Positions 46,180 to 56,876 of a stretch of 64,000 nt of DNA are shown in pieces. Position 1 is the stretch's first letter, and each line of letters starts with the position of its first letter. The translations under genes were made by a program, and so were the position numbers. The notes below the pieces were generated by a model. The model worked only from the letters and a program-made list of their open reading frames with translations, had not been told where the DNA came from and searched no databases. The stretch comes from Triatoma infestans (taxonomy: Eukaryota > Arthropoda > Insecta > Hemiptera > Reduviidae), in assembly GCA_011037195.1 (NCBI GenBank), contig JAAEAF010014384.1, positions 62,001-126,000 on the forward strand, written 5' to 3'.

Positions 46180-46560
46180 GAGGAAAGGGAAAATTGAGCC
46201 CCACCTATTATGAATAGCTAATTGCTCGCAAAGCCGCCTGGTTATCTGAGTAAATGACGACTCTGGTACTCCTCGTCTTTTTACCTCAGTAGCACAAGTA
46301 ATTACTGCAACTAGCTCTGATTGAAAAACTGGGACTAGTTTATGTCACATCTCGGATTGGCCCCGTACACCTCGGATCTCACTCCTTCTACCATTCAGGA
46401 GCCGTCCATGAACCACATAGAGTCGCCTAAGATTTGGCGATCCGTGTTTCCAATACTAGAACTTTGAAAGGCTTGTAAAAGTTATATTTAGGAGCCATTG
46501 TATACGAAGGCAGGGCAAAAATTGAGTCCGCCTTCAGCTCTTTGTAAAGTCAAACCTAGG
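46180..46560 (-). pseudogene. LINE RNase H domain remnant
   Basis: Three minus-strand frames carry the RNase H signature in order: MWFMDGS (first Asp, 46399-46418), PVFQSELVAVITCATEVKRR (catalytic Glu, near 46316) and VVIYSDNQAALRAISYS (second Asp, 46229-46249). Frame changes lie between the three blocks, and stops are present. The upstream reverse transcriptase and the downstream WVPGH region were not found. The domain comes from an I/R1/LOA-type LINE and is distinct from its CR1-like neighbour at 46585. Confidence 0.75.
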
Positions 46561-46584
46561 TAGCGAAGGGTATAACTAAACGGA

Positions 46585-47900
46585 GATAGATAGATAGATA
46601 GATACTTTATTCGTACAGCACCAAAGGTACAGAACAGTGTCAAAAAACAAAAAAGTTTCAATCAATTACAGAGGTACTCGTTTATGGAGTAATAATTTTT
46701 ATTTAGTAAATATTTTTTAAGTTTCTTTTTAAATTTATTTTTTGATAGGCTCACCTGAAGCAAAGACTCGGGCAAACAATTATAGATTTTAGCGGCCATA
46801 TATAGTGGGCTTTTTCCAACTTTTGAAGTCCGATGTGCACGCACCTCCAATAAGTTGTTTTGCCTTGTCGTAATGTTATGTAGTTCCCCTCTACGCCGGA
46901 ACTTATTTGGATGTTCTAGTACAAATACGGCACATTTAAGGATATAGCAGCAGGGTAGTGTCAGAAAGCCTAATCGAGGAAATAGTTCGCGACAACTTGT
47001 ATTCTTTCTACCTTGCATATTATTCTTACTACCTTCTTCTGATACTTAAACACATTCACCGCTAGTGGCGCGCTTCTCCACAACATTATGCCATAAGTCA
47101 TGACTGAATGGAACAGCGCATAGTAGGCCGTCTTCAGTCCTTCAATGTTCAGTACGTCAGTCAGTCGTCTCATCAAATAACACAGTCTACTTAATTTTTC
47201 ACATTTTTCTTCAATTAAGGCACCATAATTTAATTTAGTATCTAGTATTATACCTAGATAGCGCACCGTGCGTACCTTTTCTTCTTTTAGTGAGAAGATT
47301 AATTCCTGTGTTTTTGACGCGTTCATCATTAAATGATTTTCCGCACTGTATTTAGCCAACCGGTTTATCGCTAATTCAGCATGTTTATTGCATTCCATGG
47401 GGTTCTCACCAGTAGTGACCAATGCTGTGTCATCTGCGTATTATAATACCTCTACGTTTTTGATGCAAGGTAAATCATTGACATAAAGGACGAAAAGGAT
47501 AGGTCCTAAAATCGAACCCTGCGGAACTCCACTTGCTATACTCATTGTCTTGGACTTATGGCCATTAACGTCAACAATCTGACACCTACCAGTAAGGTAA
47601 GATTTGAAAAATTGCAACGCAACTCCTCGTATGCCATATACTGATAATTTAGCTATGAGCAAATCATGAGAGATAGTGTCAAACGCCTTTGAAAAATCAA
47701 GAAACTTGGCAATAACACTCCGTTTATATTCAAATGCCGGGTAAACATGGTTTGAGAGTAATTCAAGAATGAAATCTATAGTAGAGGTGCCTTTCCTAAA
47801 GATGAGAGCCACGGCGTGCTTACTATAAACCCTTCCCAGCCAAATCGCCGTCAGAACGAGCGTTGGCCTTTCATGAGCTGTTGCACCCAAGATTACTGTG
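46585..47900 (-). mobile_element. 5'-truncated CR1-like LINE with TATC tail
   Basis: The minus-strand element ends in five TATC repeats (GATA at 46585-46604 on plus) instead of poly(A). This tail type is common in the CR1/L2/Daphne group. Reverse transcriptase sequence fills 46662-47890. The endonuclease is missing. The 5' limit near 47890 is uncertain because the sequence before residue FRKGTST does not match known reverse transcriptase. Confidence 0.8.
46662..47890 (-). pseudogene. CR1-like reverse transcriptase, broken
   Basis: Motifs in order are FRKGTSTIDFI, FLDFSKAFDTISHDLL (catalytic Asp), SGVPQGSILGPILFVLYVND and YADDTALV (from 47440 downward), then YLGIILD. The C-terminus (YNCLPESLLQ, then KKKLKKYLL) is typical of the group. 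An in-frame TAA (47441-47443) sits immediately before the YADD tyrosine. A one-base frame change near 47005-47018 separates KVVRIICK from RKNTSCRELFPRLG. The catalytic residues are retained, so inactivation is by these lesions and by 5' loss. Confidence 0.9.
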
Positions 47901-48469
47901 GAAAAAAGATTTTAGAAGTATACAAATAGGTTAGACTTTCTATTTCCAAATATTGTACGTTCCAAACACTTAAATACATACTAAATAAATAAATACACGG
48001 CTAAATAAATAAATAAATAAATACTAAATACTAAGATATAATAATAAATAAATTTAAGAATAATCTGTATTTGAACGCACTGAACAAGTAAGTAAATAGA
48101 AAACAGCTGTAATAGTGTACATCAGGTCAGCTGATTAACAAGCCAGCTGTAATGTTTAACATGTCAGCTGACATGTTAATAACTTTTAGATGTTGACAGC
48201 TGATATCAATAATTTATTTTATACTTATGTTACTGATTGAATGCCAACATTATTACTATGTTCGATTATTCATAATCAAGTTTAATAGTAGAAACATGAA
48301 TGAATGCATTAAATTATTTTTTTAAAGATACAAAATTCAGCTCTTCTGCTTTTTCGTCATTACACAGGACCATTTTCGTTTACTCAAATAAAATAATTTA
48401 ACTTATTTATAGTAATGATTGTTTTATTGTAACAATTGCTTTTTTTTTTTTAAATATTTCAAATCACTA
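47901..48469. other. Intergenic with E-box cluster
   Basis: AAAT microsatellites lie near 47985-48050. A CAGCTG cluster at 48104-48202 is listed separately. No gene recognised. Confidence 0.45.
48104..48202. promoter_or_regulatory. Cluster of five CAGCTG motifs with a 24-bp palindrome
   Basis: CAGCTG occurs at 48104, 48128, 48144, 48165 and 48197. The fourth lies at the centre of a perfect 24-bp palindrome (48156-48179; half-site TTAACATGTCAG). CAGCTG is an E-box that bHLH factors can bind. Without a nearby gene this could equally be a decayed repeat. Confidence 0.35.
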
Positions 48470-48960
48470 ATTCTCTTTAAAGAGGAAAGTTTAACCTTGA
48501 AGCTCTCCCCCCTCCAGCACACAAAGAAAAACATGTCCCTGGAAAAATATTTCAAATTATAGTGATAAGCCATTATGTGTGTGTGTGTGTGTGTGTGTAA
48601 TTAGTGTGCAAAATTTAAGAAAAATCGTTTATGACCGTTTTCACGAGATTATCGAGAGAGAAAAAAAAACATTCGGCAAAGTCGTACTTCCGTTTGATGA
48701 ATTTTGGTCGAGATCTGGATGCGGTGTTGTTAGATAAAAACAAAAGATCAGGTTTGAGCTTCCTGTGGATTTTCTTCTTTTGAAAATTTTGTTCAAACAC
48801 ACAGATAACAGAAACACGGCTCACATATAGACAGACAATTAATTCACTAAAAACATTTTATTTTGTTAAATTAAAAACATGATTTCCGGTGTAAACCAAA
48901 TGTCGAAATGTGACACGATGACACGATATATTACTTCCTCCTAAAGCGGTAAGAGCATGA
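48470..48960 (-). mobile_element. DR1 copy, 5' two-thirds
   Basis: Carries ATCGTTTATGACCGTTTTCA, GTCGTACTTCCGTTTGATGA, GATTTCCGGTGTAAACC and a 5' end TTACTTCCTCCTAAAGCGGT near 48933-48950. A GT tract (48576-48598) lies in the second-subtype module. Confidence 0.65.
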
Positions 48961-49629
48961 AAAAAAAAACAACACCCGATTCTTGTTTTTACTGAAAATG
49001 TGTTTAAGGTAAAGTTCGCTTGTGTAAAAAGTGGGAGCAGTGAGTGCTGTCAGCGAGCACCAGATAGCAGTAGTGACTCCCCCTCCTTACCACTCTGTGT
49101 GTGTGTGTCTCTCTCTCTTTACTCGCTTTGTCACTCTGAACAGTAAAAGCTTTTCCAATCGAATTTCAAAGTTCAATGAAGGGCATAGGGAACTCATTAA
49201 AAGTACAAACACACCAACATTCCGTTAGTCGCCTCCCGCCTTTGGCTCCTCTAGGACTTTCCTCCGCAGCCATACCAAAGAGTACCAACCCCCGCAAGTG
49301 TATACCCACAAACTACAAGGGAAAACAGATCTGTAGCCAGACTGTAAATTAATTTTCGTTCCCTTTTGCAACAAAATTCTATTGTATCAACATTAATGTA
49401 TCTCCTTCCCCTCTGTCCCTCTCAGCCTTTCCACAGCTCTTGCCTCATTCACTGCAGTTCTCAATTATTTGTGTACCTATTGATGTTATATACTATAACA
49501 AAAGCCTTCATTCAAACGCATTCACATTATAATTCCATAATTAAATTCATTAATAAACAAATCTCTTCGTAGTTTAGTTAATTAGTTTTTAAGTTTGATT
49601 AAGAGTGATTTGTGAATATTATAGACGGA
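48961..49629. other. Intergenic, nothing recognised
   Basis: A short GT/CT microsatellite lies near 49097-49120. No gene recognised. Confidence 0.4.
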
Positions 49630-50590
49630 CTATCTTGGTGTACAACACAAATCGACCAAGTAGCCCTTCATCAAAAATGTGACCTTGCCCCAAAACACCT
49701 TTAAATCAATTTCCTCTGAAAAAAGTTTCAAGACTAAGAGGTCTATTGTGGATCCCCTATGGTTACAGCACATCCTTCGCTTCGCCCTTTTAATCAAGCC
49801 TAGCAAAGCTGAAAGCGGCTCCGTCATAAAGCTCATGGCTTCGGGATGGCTTATTCCTAGTTGAAAGAACCTTGACCTCATCCAGGCCGGCACGCTCACA
49901 GAGTAAGTTTTTTCCTTAGCCTTACAGAATCGGCATAGCGCGTTGGTGCATGTGCCTATTCAGCTTGCCATAACCCGTAAATAGACGCTTCGGCTATGGA
50001 TCAGTAGTTCCTTGGTGAATTTGGGCAATAAAGAGTTTAGCCTGCCTCTGTCCTGGTGTCCTCTCCGATTATTGCAGATGCTGTTCTTCTATCTAACCTT
50101 TGGCAGAAATCGGAGTTCTGTCCTGGTCAACCCGCACAGAGATGAAGATATCCTTCGAGCCCTTCCTTCCGTCCGCCCCGAAACCCCACATGTCCCGGCA
50201 CCTAGGCGAGTGTCAGATTATTCCGAACACCCACCTCGGCTTGGGGCAGTTGGCAGTCCCACACCAGACTCGAGACTATTTGGTTTGAAGAAGTACCTTC
50301 AAAACAGCTTGGCCGTCGAAGTATACGGTCCTCTCCATCTCTCCATGCCCTAACTTAGGATCTCTTTAGCACAGAGTTGTAACGCCATTACTTCGGCCTG
50401 AAAGACCCCCACGTATTTCCCCAAAGTGGCCTTAATCTTGACCTTAAGGTTGCCCCTGTAGGCCCCAGTCGAAGTCTTGGAGTCATCCGTATACCAAAAG
50501 GAATCACCAAGCAGGAGGCGTCACTTCTCTTCGGTATGATAATATGGAAGTATCTTTCAAAATGAAACTTACGAACCATCCTTTCAAAAA
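49630..50590 (-). pseudogene. RNase H-type LINE, C-terminal part of ORF2
   Basis: The minus strand reads WYTDDSKTSTGAYRG (RNase H Asp, near 50485), FQAEVMALQLCAKEIL (Glu), VYFDGQAVLKVL (Asp), then VPGHVGFRG (50176-50202), where the preceding Trp codon is TAG. Downstream is a Cys-rich CRFCKAKEK knuckle, and the final 89 codons include AWMRSRFFQLGISHPEAMSF and LSALLGLIKR. This is the complete RNase H plus C-terminal layout of an I/R1/LOA-type element. Several stops and frame changes inactivate it. The reverse transcriptase is missing upstream. Confidence 0.8.
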
Positions 50591-50614
50591 ATGTGATGTT
50601 ACATGTAGTTATTT

Positions 50615-50830
50615 CGAGAAACCCCTTAGAATCGTTATCGAGGAAATCGCCTAAAAAAAGAATAAAAAAATGTCCACTAAAATAGCACTTCCGGTAACCA
50701 TTATTATTCGTAATTTTGACAACACATTAAATTCTTGTTAAACCAAAAATCTGTCCCAAGCACCCAACCCTCCCACAAGTCACCTAAACTGATCTTTCAG
50801 TAAAATGTTTCAGGTAAAATTATTTTAAAA
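50615..50830 (-). repeat. DR1 module fragment
   Basis: ATTTCGAGAAACCCCTTAGA, TAGCACTTCCGGTAACCATT and AGTAAAATGTTTCAGGTAAA identify a single degraded module. Confidence 0.55.
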
Positions 50831-51418
50831 TGACTTAAAATATAAATATAAAATTTAAATAGCATAATGTAATAAAAACTTACAAGAAATATAAGCCATA
50901 ATAATTTCACTTGCATTCACGTACCTGTAACAAAAATACAAAAGTTAATTCAATTCAATGACATTAACGGACCAACCTTTCAAGTCAAGCTTAAGCTGAG
51001 TTTAGCTAAATCTAGTTTAAAATGAAAATTGTCTATCAATCGTCATTTAGCCAAAAATACCGGACTTTAAGAGCGCACTTAACTAAGCACTGGTCGCCTA
51101 CAGGCTTAATCCAGGATTAGTGTACCAAAAAAAAATTGTCCGCCATCTTTATTAACCTAAAAGTGTTATTATAGTATTACATGTCGCTGTGTTTATTTAC
51201 GTTCATTTGAATATTCAAAGTGCGATGGAACAATTTCTGGATGACTTAACTGAACATGAAGAATTCCCTTTTTTCCCTAGTGGTTGAATCAAAGTATGTT
51301 AAACACTTATATAAAGTTATAATTCCTTCCCTCCCTCTTCCCTCCCTGCCCCTCTTCTATGAGATATGCAATAAAAAAATGGCCAAAATGCCCTTAGGTT
51401 GACAGATAGCGCTACCAT
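50831..51418. other. Intergenic, nothing recognised
   Basis: AT-rich flank of the LINE remnant that follows. Confidence 0.4.
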
Positions 51419-51760
51419 TTTTTTTTCGTGGTAGAGTACACTGTGACCAAAAGAGGTCTATTGTGCCAACCTACTGAGCCTAGGGTGAGTCACTCAACCT
51501 ACAGCAACCGTTCCAGATTAAGATCTCTTAAGAAACTTAGGAACTACGAAGGCCTAGGGAAGGTATATCTTCCTCCAACGCCTGGTAATTACCCAGGCTT
51601 CCAAATCTCCTCTGGACAATCCTTTAGGAGGTTTATTGGAGTCTCCTACATCTCGCCACAGAATCTGCGGGAGCTACTATTTTAGCCTAGCTTTTTCTGG
51701 TGCACTCTTAGTCTAAAATGCACCATGAGGAAGCCCGTCAGCACAAGCCCATCTTTACTT

Positions 51761-52602
51761 AAACTAATGCACTATGGCCACTGTCTTCCAGTCCGAGGTG
51801 GTGGGCATTATTGAATGCTGCCGCCTTGTGGGGGAGTGGCAGGGAGAGTTCAAAGAAGTCTAGCCGCACTAAGGGCTTTGAGCAAGCCTTGGTGGAGTTC
51901 GAAATTAGTGGGAGAATGTAGGAGAAGGCTCAATGCTTTAGCTCGGAGGGGTAAGGTGCGTCTCTATTGGATACCCGGACATGCGGGAATAGAGGGCAAT
52001 GAAAGGGCAGATCAGTTGGCTAGGGAGGGATCATCATTACCATTTTGTGGTCCCGAACCAGCCCTTGCCGTCACAAATACGTTTCGTGATAAACAGATTA
52101 AACTTTTGGAGATGAGAGTCTTGGAGAAACGCTGGGGGGGACACGCAGGGGTGCCTCCAAGCTAATAGATTTATAAAAGCAAGTAAGCAGGGAATTTCGG
52201 AGTATCTCCTGTCCCTCAGTAGGACAGGCCTGAGGAACTTGGTGGGGATAGTGACTGGACACACTTGGGTGTCTAGTCACTTGTTTAACATAGGGAGGAC
52301 GTCTAGTCCCATTTGTGAAAACTGCGACGACGGAGTCAGGGAAACGGTCTACCACTACTTATGTCAGTATCCCCGTTTCGCTGGAACTAGGTTTCGCGTA
52401 TTTGGGAGGGCATCACTCTCGCAGGATTGCCTGAGCGAGTTGGAGTACAGGGATATCTTGGGACATTGTAGACTAACCGGTAAGCTACCGGGGGAGATTA
52501 ATTAAGGGAACATGGGGTATCGGGGGATAAAAGCCACATAGGCTTAGGTCCCACGCTATTAGGCACCCGAATAATAATAATAATAATAATAAACTAATGC
52601 AC
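51761..52602 (+). mobile_element. 818-bp 5'-truncated LINE with TAA tail and 12-bp duplication
   Basis: The direct repeat AAACTAATGCAC at 51761-51772 and 52591-52602 bounds an 818-bp insertion (51773-52590). It ends in (TAA)n after GGCACCCGA. This family also left the 45-bp insert at 44039 and the decayed copy at 38911. It sits in opposite orientation inside the minus-strand LINE. Confidence 0.93.
51773..52505 (+). pseudogene. RNase H and C-terminal domain of a LINE ORF2
   Basis: Begins with ATVFQSEVVGIIECCRLVGE (RNase H glutamate) and a stop. It then reads AALRALSKPWWSSKLVGECR, RLYWIPGHAGIEGNERADQL, SLPFCGPEPALAVTNTF and IVTGHTWVSSHLFNIGRTSS. The Cys/His motif CENCDDGVRETVYHYLCQYP follows, and the ORF ends at GKLPGEIN. 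Three frames are needed to read it. It is the youngest-looking RNase H fragment in the window, but it is still broken and lacks reverse transcriptase. Confidence 0.88.
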
Positions 52603-53190
52603 GCTTCAGTTCTTTTCTGGTTATAACTTCCTCAGTCCTGGAAGGATCTTCCATAATTGTGTTCTCTTCACATTCTCCTCATTTATAAGGTCTTCCCGAA
52701 GAGACTGTTCACTTATTCTACAAAAGAGTTTAGGCTCAGTAAAAGGAGATGCAACTCCTTTTCTTGCCACGGAGTCGGTCATCTTATTTCCTTTAACGCC
52801 AACATGCCCTGGCACCCAAAATAGGGCAACTCTATTATTCCTGTACAAGTCATTAAGTTGGTTGGAGCATTCCCATACCATTTTCGAACTGATGACATGT
52901 GAGTTCAGTGCTTGGTTACCTTATAGAATTACAATCTCTTGATTCTGATATTTCCAAATTCTGATTAAACTGGACACACCTTGCAATTGCATGAATTTCC
53001 GATCATAGGCTCCGAGCGTCTGGTCCTCGGCCCAAGCACTCCGGCCACAATTTCGTCAGGGGTCCTTGACCCATCCATAAACCATACAATGGCATGTTCT
53101 TTAATACCAGACAGAGCGTATTCACTGCTTCACTCTATTTTGATACTCAGCTCCGGAGAAAAGTTTTTAACAATGCGTGATTCTTAGTTA

Positions 53191-54414
53191 TTCCATCCCT
53201 ACGCAAGGTCCAAAGGGGAGGCTGGCAGAAAGGATTAATCACTTCCTTGTAGCGCTGGTAAACAATGTAGTGAGATTTTTTGAAACAGCTTCTGAGGAAG
53301 CTCCTGTTTTTAAAAATAATGATTATGTGCAAACCAGTTTGTTGTTTGCTTACATGTTTTTTTATTTTTTTATTTAGAAATAACAAAACAAAATTAAACA
53401 ACCCACTGTAATTAAAAAAATAATTATCCTTGACTAATTATAAAACTTTTAAATATATATGAAAATTAAGTTGGGCAATTATAATGGAAATAGAATTTTT
53501 ATTTTACCATGAAAAACAACGCCAAATTATAAATATTTATTTCAGTGTAGATATTTTTTAGGCAGTTTTATTATTCCCCCCCCGAGGTAAACAACAAGCA
53601 GTTGACGATAATGCAAAATACAAAAATAACACCAACTTGTTAATAAATAGACAACGAAAAAATAAACAAACTGATCCATTTGCTGTGGTCCATCAATGAT
53701 TTTATCGCAGTAGAATAAAACAAAAAAACAACTTGTTTTAATCTTCAACTAAATAGTAAAAAAAAAATCCTAAAACTACGCAAATAATATATATATATAT
53801 ATCTTTAACGATAAACAATAAACAATGCTACTAAAACAATAAAAAAAAGTATGAAGTTAATGAAGCAATAAAAAGAAAATATAGTAAAACAAACAAGAAA
53901 ATGTAAACTTTTTTTTTCTACAGTAATTAAAGTGTTAATTTTTAACGATGTTATATTTGAGTTGTATTGAATTTATGGATTTTTGAAGCTATTTTTTTTC
54001 TGTATAGTTTAGTCTCTGACCGGGGGGGGGGGAGCGTGATGGTTAAGAAAAAAAGGATGAAGAAGAAGAAGTAATTAAAAGTGAATGAACAACACTGGAG
54101 GTATATATATATATATATGAAAGAGGTAACAGCTGGCGGCCGAGTAGGATTGATGATGTAGTGTTCGAGAGAGAGAGAAAGTGAAAGAGCGTAGAAGAGT
54201 GAGAGAGAGTGGGGGAGAGAGCAAGAGAAAAGTCATTATCTCTACCACCAGTGTACGAGTAGGTTACTTTTCTATACTACTTATGAGTGTACAAAACAAA
54301 AACTGCCCTCCCATTCGGAGGGAACGAAGAGCTCTAGACGAATGAAAGACCAACTGAAGAGGAATCCCGGGAGAGGCAAGGCAAAATGAAGTGAACGGTG
54401 AAGTTGGATTTTCC
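53191..54414. other. Intergenic, nothing recognised
   Basis: AT-rich with TATATA runs (53786-53802, 54105-54118), a G-run near 54021-54031 and a GAGA-rich patch at 54165-54230. Confidence 0.4.
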
Positions 54415-54620
54415 ACTCTCTTACTCCTGGTAAAAGATGAAGCCTGGGAAAAATACATGTTTTCCGCTGCACTGAGTACGAAACACATGTTTTTAGCGAA
54501 TGGTTTATATGAGCGTTCGTGTGTGTGTGAACAAACTATCTCAAAAATGAATAATCGCTATTTGAAAAATGAATAAAGATAGCTCAAATTTGATATTGAT
54601 TTGAAAGTTTCAGATTCCTC
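54415..54620 (+). repeat. DR1 5' half
   Basis: CCACTCTCTTACTCCTGGTA begins it. A GT tract (54520-54529) and CTATCTCAAAAATGAATAAT follow. It faces the next copy tail to tail. Confidence 0.6.
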
Positions 54621-55166
54621 AGATCCACCTAAATATAGATTTTTTTCAGAAAAATGTTACAGATAAAAAAGATACGTTTATATCTGGGCAGGTGATATTC
54701 CAAGTTTAAAGGAAATCGTTACGATAATTGTTTTGAAGAAAATTCCAAAGTGGTAACTTCCGGTTATCCGATTTTCTTCAAATTTGTAATTCTAGCAATG
54801 CGTCTAAGGTGTATTAATATTATATAGGTGGTAGAACCAACCATACATTGCACTGAAGTGGTACTTTAGATAAAAGCTTAATGTTACTGTTCCCACAGAA
54901 TACCTAAAAAACAAAAACATCAATTTTCCCGCGAAAATGTGTCAAATAAAAATGAAAGGTATTTAAGTGTGTAAACTTCAAATATTCATATGAAGTTTAA
55001 ATAAAATTGTTGGAGCCGTTTTTGAAAATATCGTGCAAAACTTTAAAAAAAAACAATCAGTAAATTCGCACTTTCGGTTGATGGATGCGCCGGATGGTCA
55101 GATGCGCTGGTAATAACTAAATGGAATAGCAAATTTGAGGCTTCCTGCAATTTTTCACAAACATAC

Positions 55167-55392
55167 CCACACCGGGTGGGCTATACCCCGGCACCGCAGC
55201 CAACAATGGCTTACCTTGCCATACCCGATTACTTCTAGTAGGTGAACCCTACCATCCTAAGAAGTTTATAGGCGTTCACCATGATTGCGTAAGGTCGCAA
55301 TGCACCAAAGATTTCATATCGCAATTTAGTTATTGCTACGAAGTTGGGAGGGCCTTTCCTCCTCCTCCTTACACAGTCTGCACAAGAGTTCC
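55167..55392 (-). pseudogene. LINE C-terminal fragment
   Basis: Minus-strand frames give LCRLCKEEEERPSQL (Cys knuckle), then after a frame change VAITKLRYEIFGALRPYAIM and VNAYKLLRMVGF before a stop. This matches the last ~60 residues of RNase H-type LINEs. About 65 bp of possible 3' UTR ends in GGGTATAGCCCACCCG at the border with DR1. Confidence 0.6.
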
Positions 55393-55506
55393 GAGCTTAT
55401 CGTAATACTTACTCCTACTAATATGTGTAAGAGCTTATCGTAATACTTACTCCTACTAATATGTGTAAGAGCTTATCGTAATACTTACTCCTACTAATAT
55501 GTGTAA
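55393..55506. repeat. Three perfect copies of a 38-bp repeat
   Basis: Units at 55393-55430, 55431-55468 and 55469-55506 are identical, each starting GAGCTTATCGTAATACTTAC. The unit resembles the DR1 5' end read on the minus strand (GATCGTAATACTTCC..AGTAAGAG), so it may be a tandem amplification of that end. Confidence 0.9.
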
Positions 55507-55795
55507 GAGTAAGAAAAACGAAAAAAAAAAAATCAGCAATCCGATGACGGATTTTGACTGAAAACTTGGTGCTCCATGTGATGTTAGTACCCCATTAACG
55601 GAATATCAAATTTCTTTGCTTCCTACAATTTTACCTTTTTGAGATTCAAACATCAAAGAGTTAGACACATATTCACATGCTGAGAACATGAAAAGAATAC
55701 ATTTTTCTGATGGAAATTCCGCTTCAAACATCCGTATATGAGATTATGAAAATACTTTCCTTTACAGTAATAGGAAAGAAGCACAAATAATACAA

Positions 55796-56304
55796 ATGGT
55801 GGCCGAAGTTAAAGAACGACACTGGAGGATATAAGAGGTAGCCCAGGAAGGATAATGAAATCAAAAGTAACTTGCACCCGGAGGAGAGTAGCAGTGTGGG
55901 AATACGGAAGCTGAGACCGAGGATCTAGAGGGCTGACACACACATAGGCCCACCTAGCAGGGAACAGCTAAACCCTTTACACACACGCACGCACACACAC
56001 ACACCTAAACCAAGTGTCCCTTGAGGAGGAGTACCCTCCGATCGATAATATATATATATATATATATAAAGCCCTTACTACAAACAGAAAAGAAAGTTTG
56101 TACCATTACAACTTCCACTCTAAAACTGGACCAACTCTTTCAATTTACATGTTATTACAGCTGTTACGCTATTGAACTCTACTCTCTACCACCTTCCACA
56201 ATTTTTGGATTTTGTATTGTTAAATATAAAATATTTATAAATATAAAAATATTAAAGCATTCCTCTTTGTCTCATTATTTATTACAGTCATGTATTTATT
56301 AAAG
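55796..56304. other. Intergenic, CA and TA microsatellites
   Basis: CACACA near 55979-56004 and a TA tract near 56047-56068. No gene recognised. Confidence 0.45.
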
Positions 56305-56735
56305 TCATGTTTCTCTTATTGCTATAATTGGAAATATGACATTCGTGGCAGATTTTTGAAATGAAATTTTACCGGAAATACATGTTGTGAGCCCGAGAGG
56401 TGTTCCGTCCGTATTTTCTACATAGGTGTGTTCTACGTGTGTGTTTCTACTTACATATGTAATGTGTAAGAACAACATAAAACTAAAATGAAGTTAATAG
56501 GAAGTACAACTTTACTTTCTGAGAGAAATTCTTGGGAAGCAGCAACGTTAAGCTTTCCTCTAAAGTGTCACCTCAGTACAGTATATGGTTCAATCATCTA
56601 TATGATTAAGATACATTAAATGTATCTCTAGAATTCCAAGTTTGAACAAAATTGGTTATCTCTGAATGCGACTTTATAGAATAGATTTCTGGAACTTACC
56701 GAAATTTTGACGACAACGGCTCTGTAATAAGTAGC
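56305..56735 (+). repeat. DR1 copy, second module subtype
   Basis: TGTTTCTCTTATTGCTATAA begins it and TTTTACCGGAAATACATGTT follows. The subtype block AAGCTTTCCTCTAAAGTGTC, GGTTCAATCATCTATATGAT and GACAACGGCTCTGTAA are present. The 3' hairpin is missing. Confidence 0.65.
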
Positions 56736-56797
56736 CAGGACTTGGTGATTGTGGTGTTGTTGAAGAATAAAACATAAAACTCATAACTTACACTTTT

Positions 56798-56876
56798 GTA
56801 GTGGATTGCCGACAGCTGTAGTGGATTGCCGACAGCTGTAGTGGATTGCCGACAGCGTAGTGGATTGCCGACAGCT
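56798..56876. repeat. 20-bp minisatellite, four copies
   Basis: GTAGTGGATTGCCGACAGCT is repeated at 56798, 56818, 56838 (one base short) and 56857. Confidence 0.95.

Larger units (their letters stand above)
51419..53190 (-). pseudogene. RNase H-type LINE, split by a plus-strand LINE
   Basis: On the minus strand, VWFMDGSRTPDEIVAGVLG (53070-53090 region) opens an RNase H domain. It is followed by NQALNSHVISSKMVWECSNQ, RVALFWVPGHVGVKGNKMTD and KILPGLRKL down to about 52603. The element resumes at 51772 with VLTGFLMVHFRLRVHQKKLG, the Cys-bearing FCGEM, then ETPINLLKDCPEE, and ends in an A-run (T-run near 51419-51427). The split is exactly where a plus-strand element (51773-52590) has inserted. 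Stops occur in both halves. It belongs to the same broad type as the remnant at 49630. Confidence 0.8.
54625..55795 (-). mobile_element. DR1 copy split by a LINE 3' end and a tandem repeat
   Basis: DR1 modules of both subtypes fill 54625-55166, for example CAAGTTTAAAGGAAATCGTT and AGAACCAACCATACATTGCA. Sequence resumes at about 55507 and reaches a 5' end (AATACTTTCCTTTACAGTAA) near 55760-55780. The interruption at 55167-55506 is a LINE remnant and a 38-bp tandem repeat. Confidence 0.7.
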
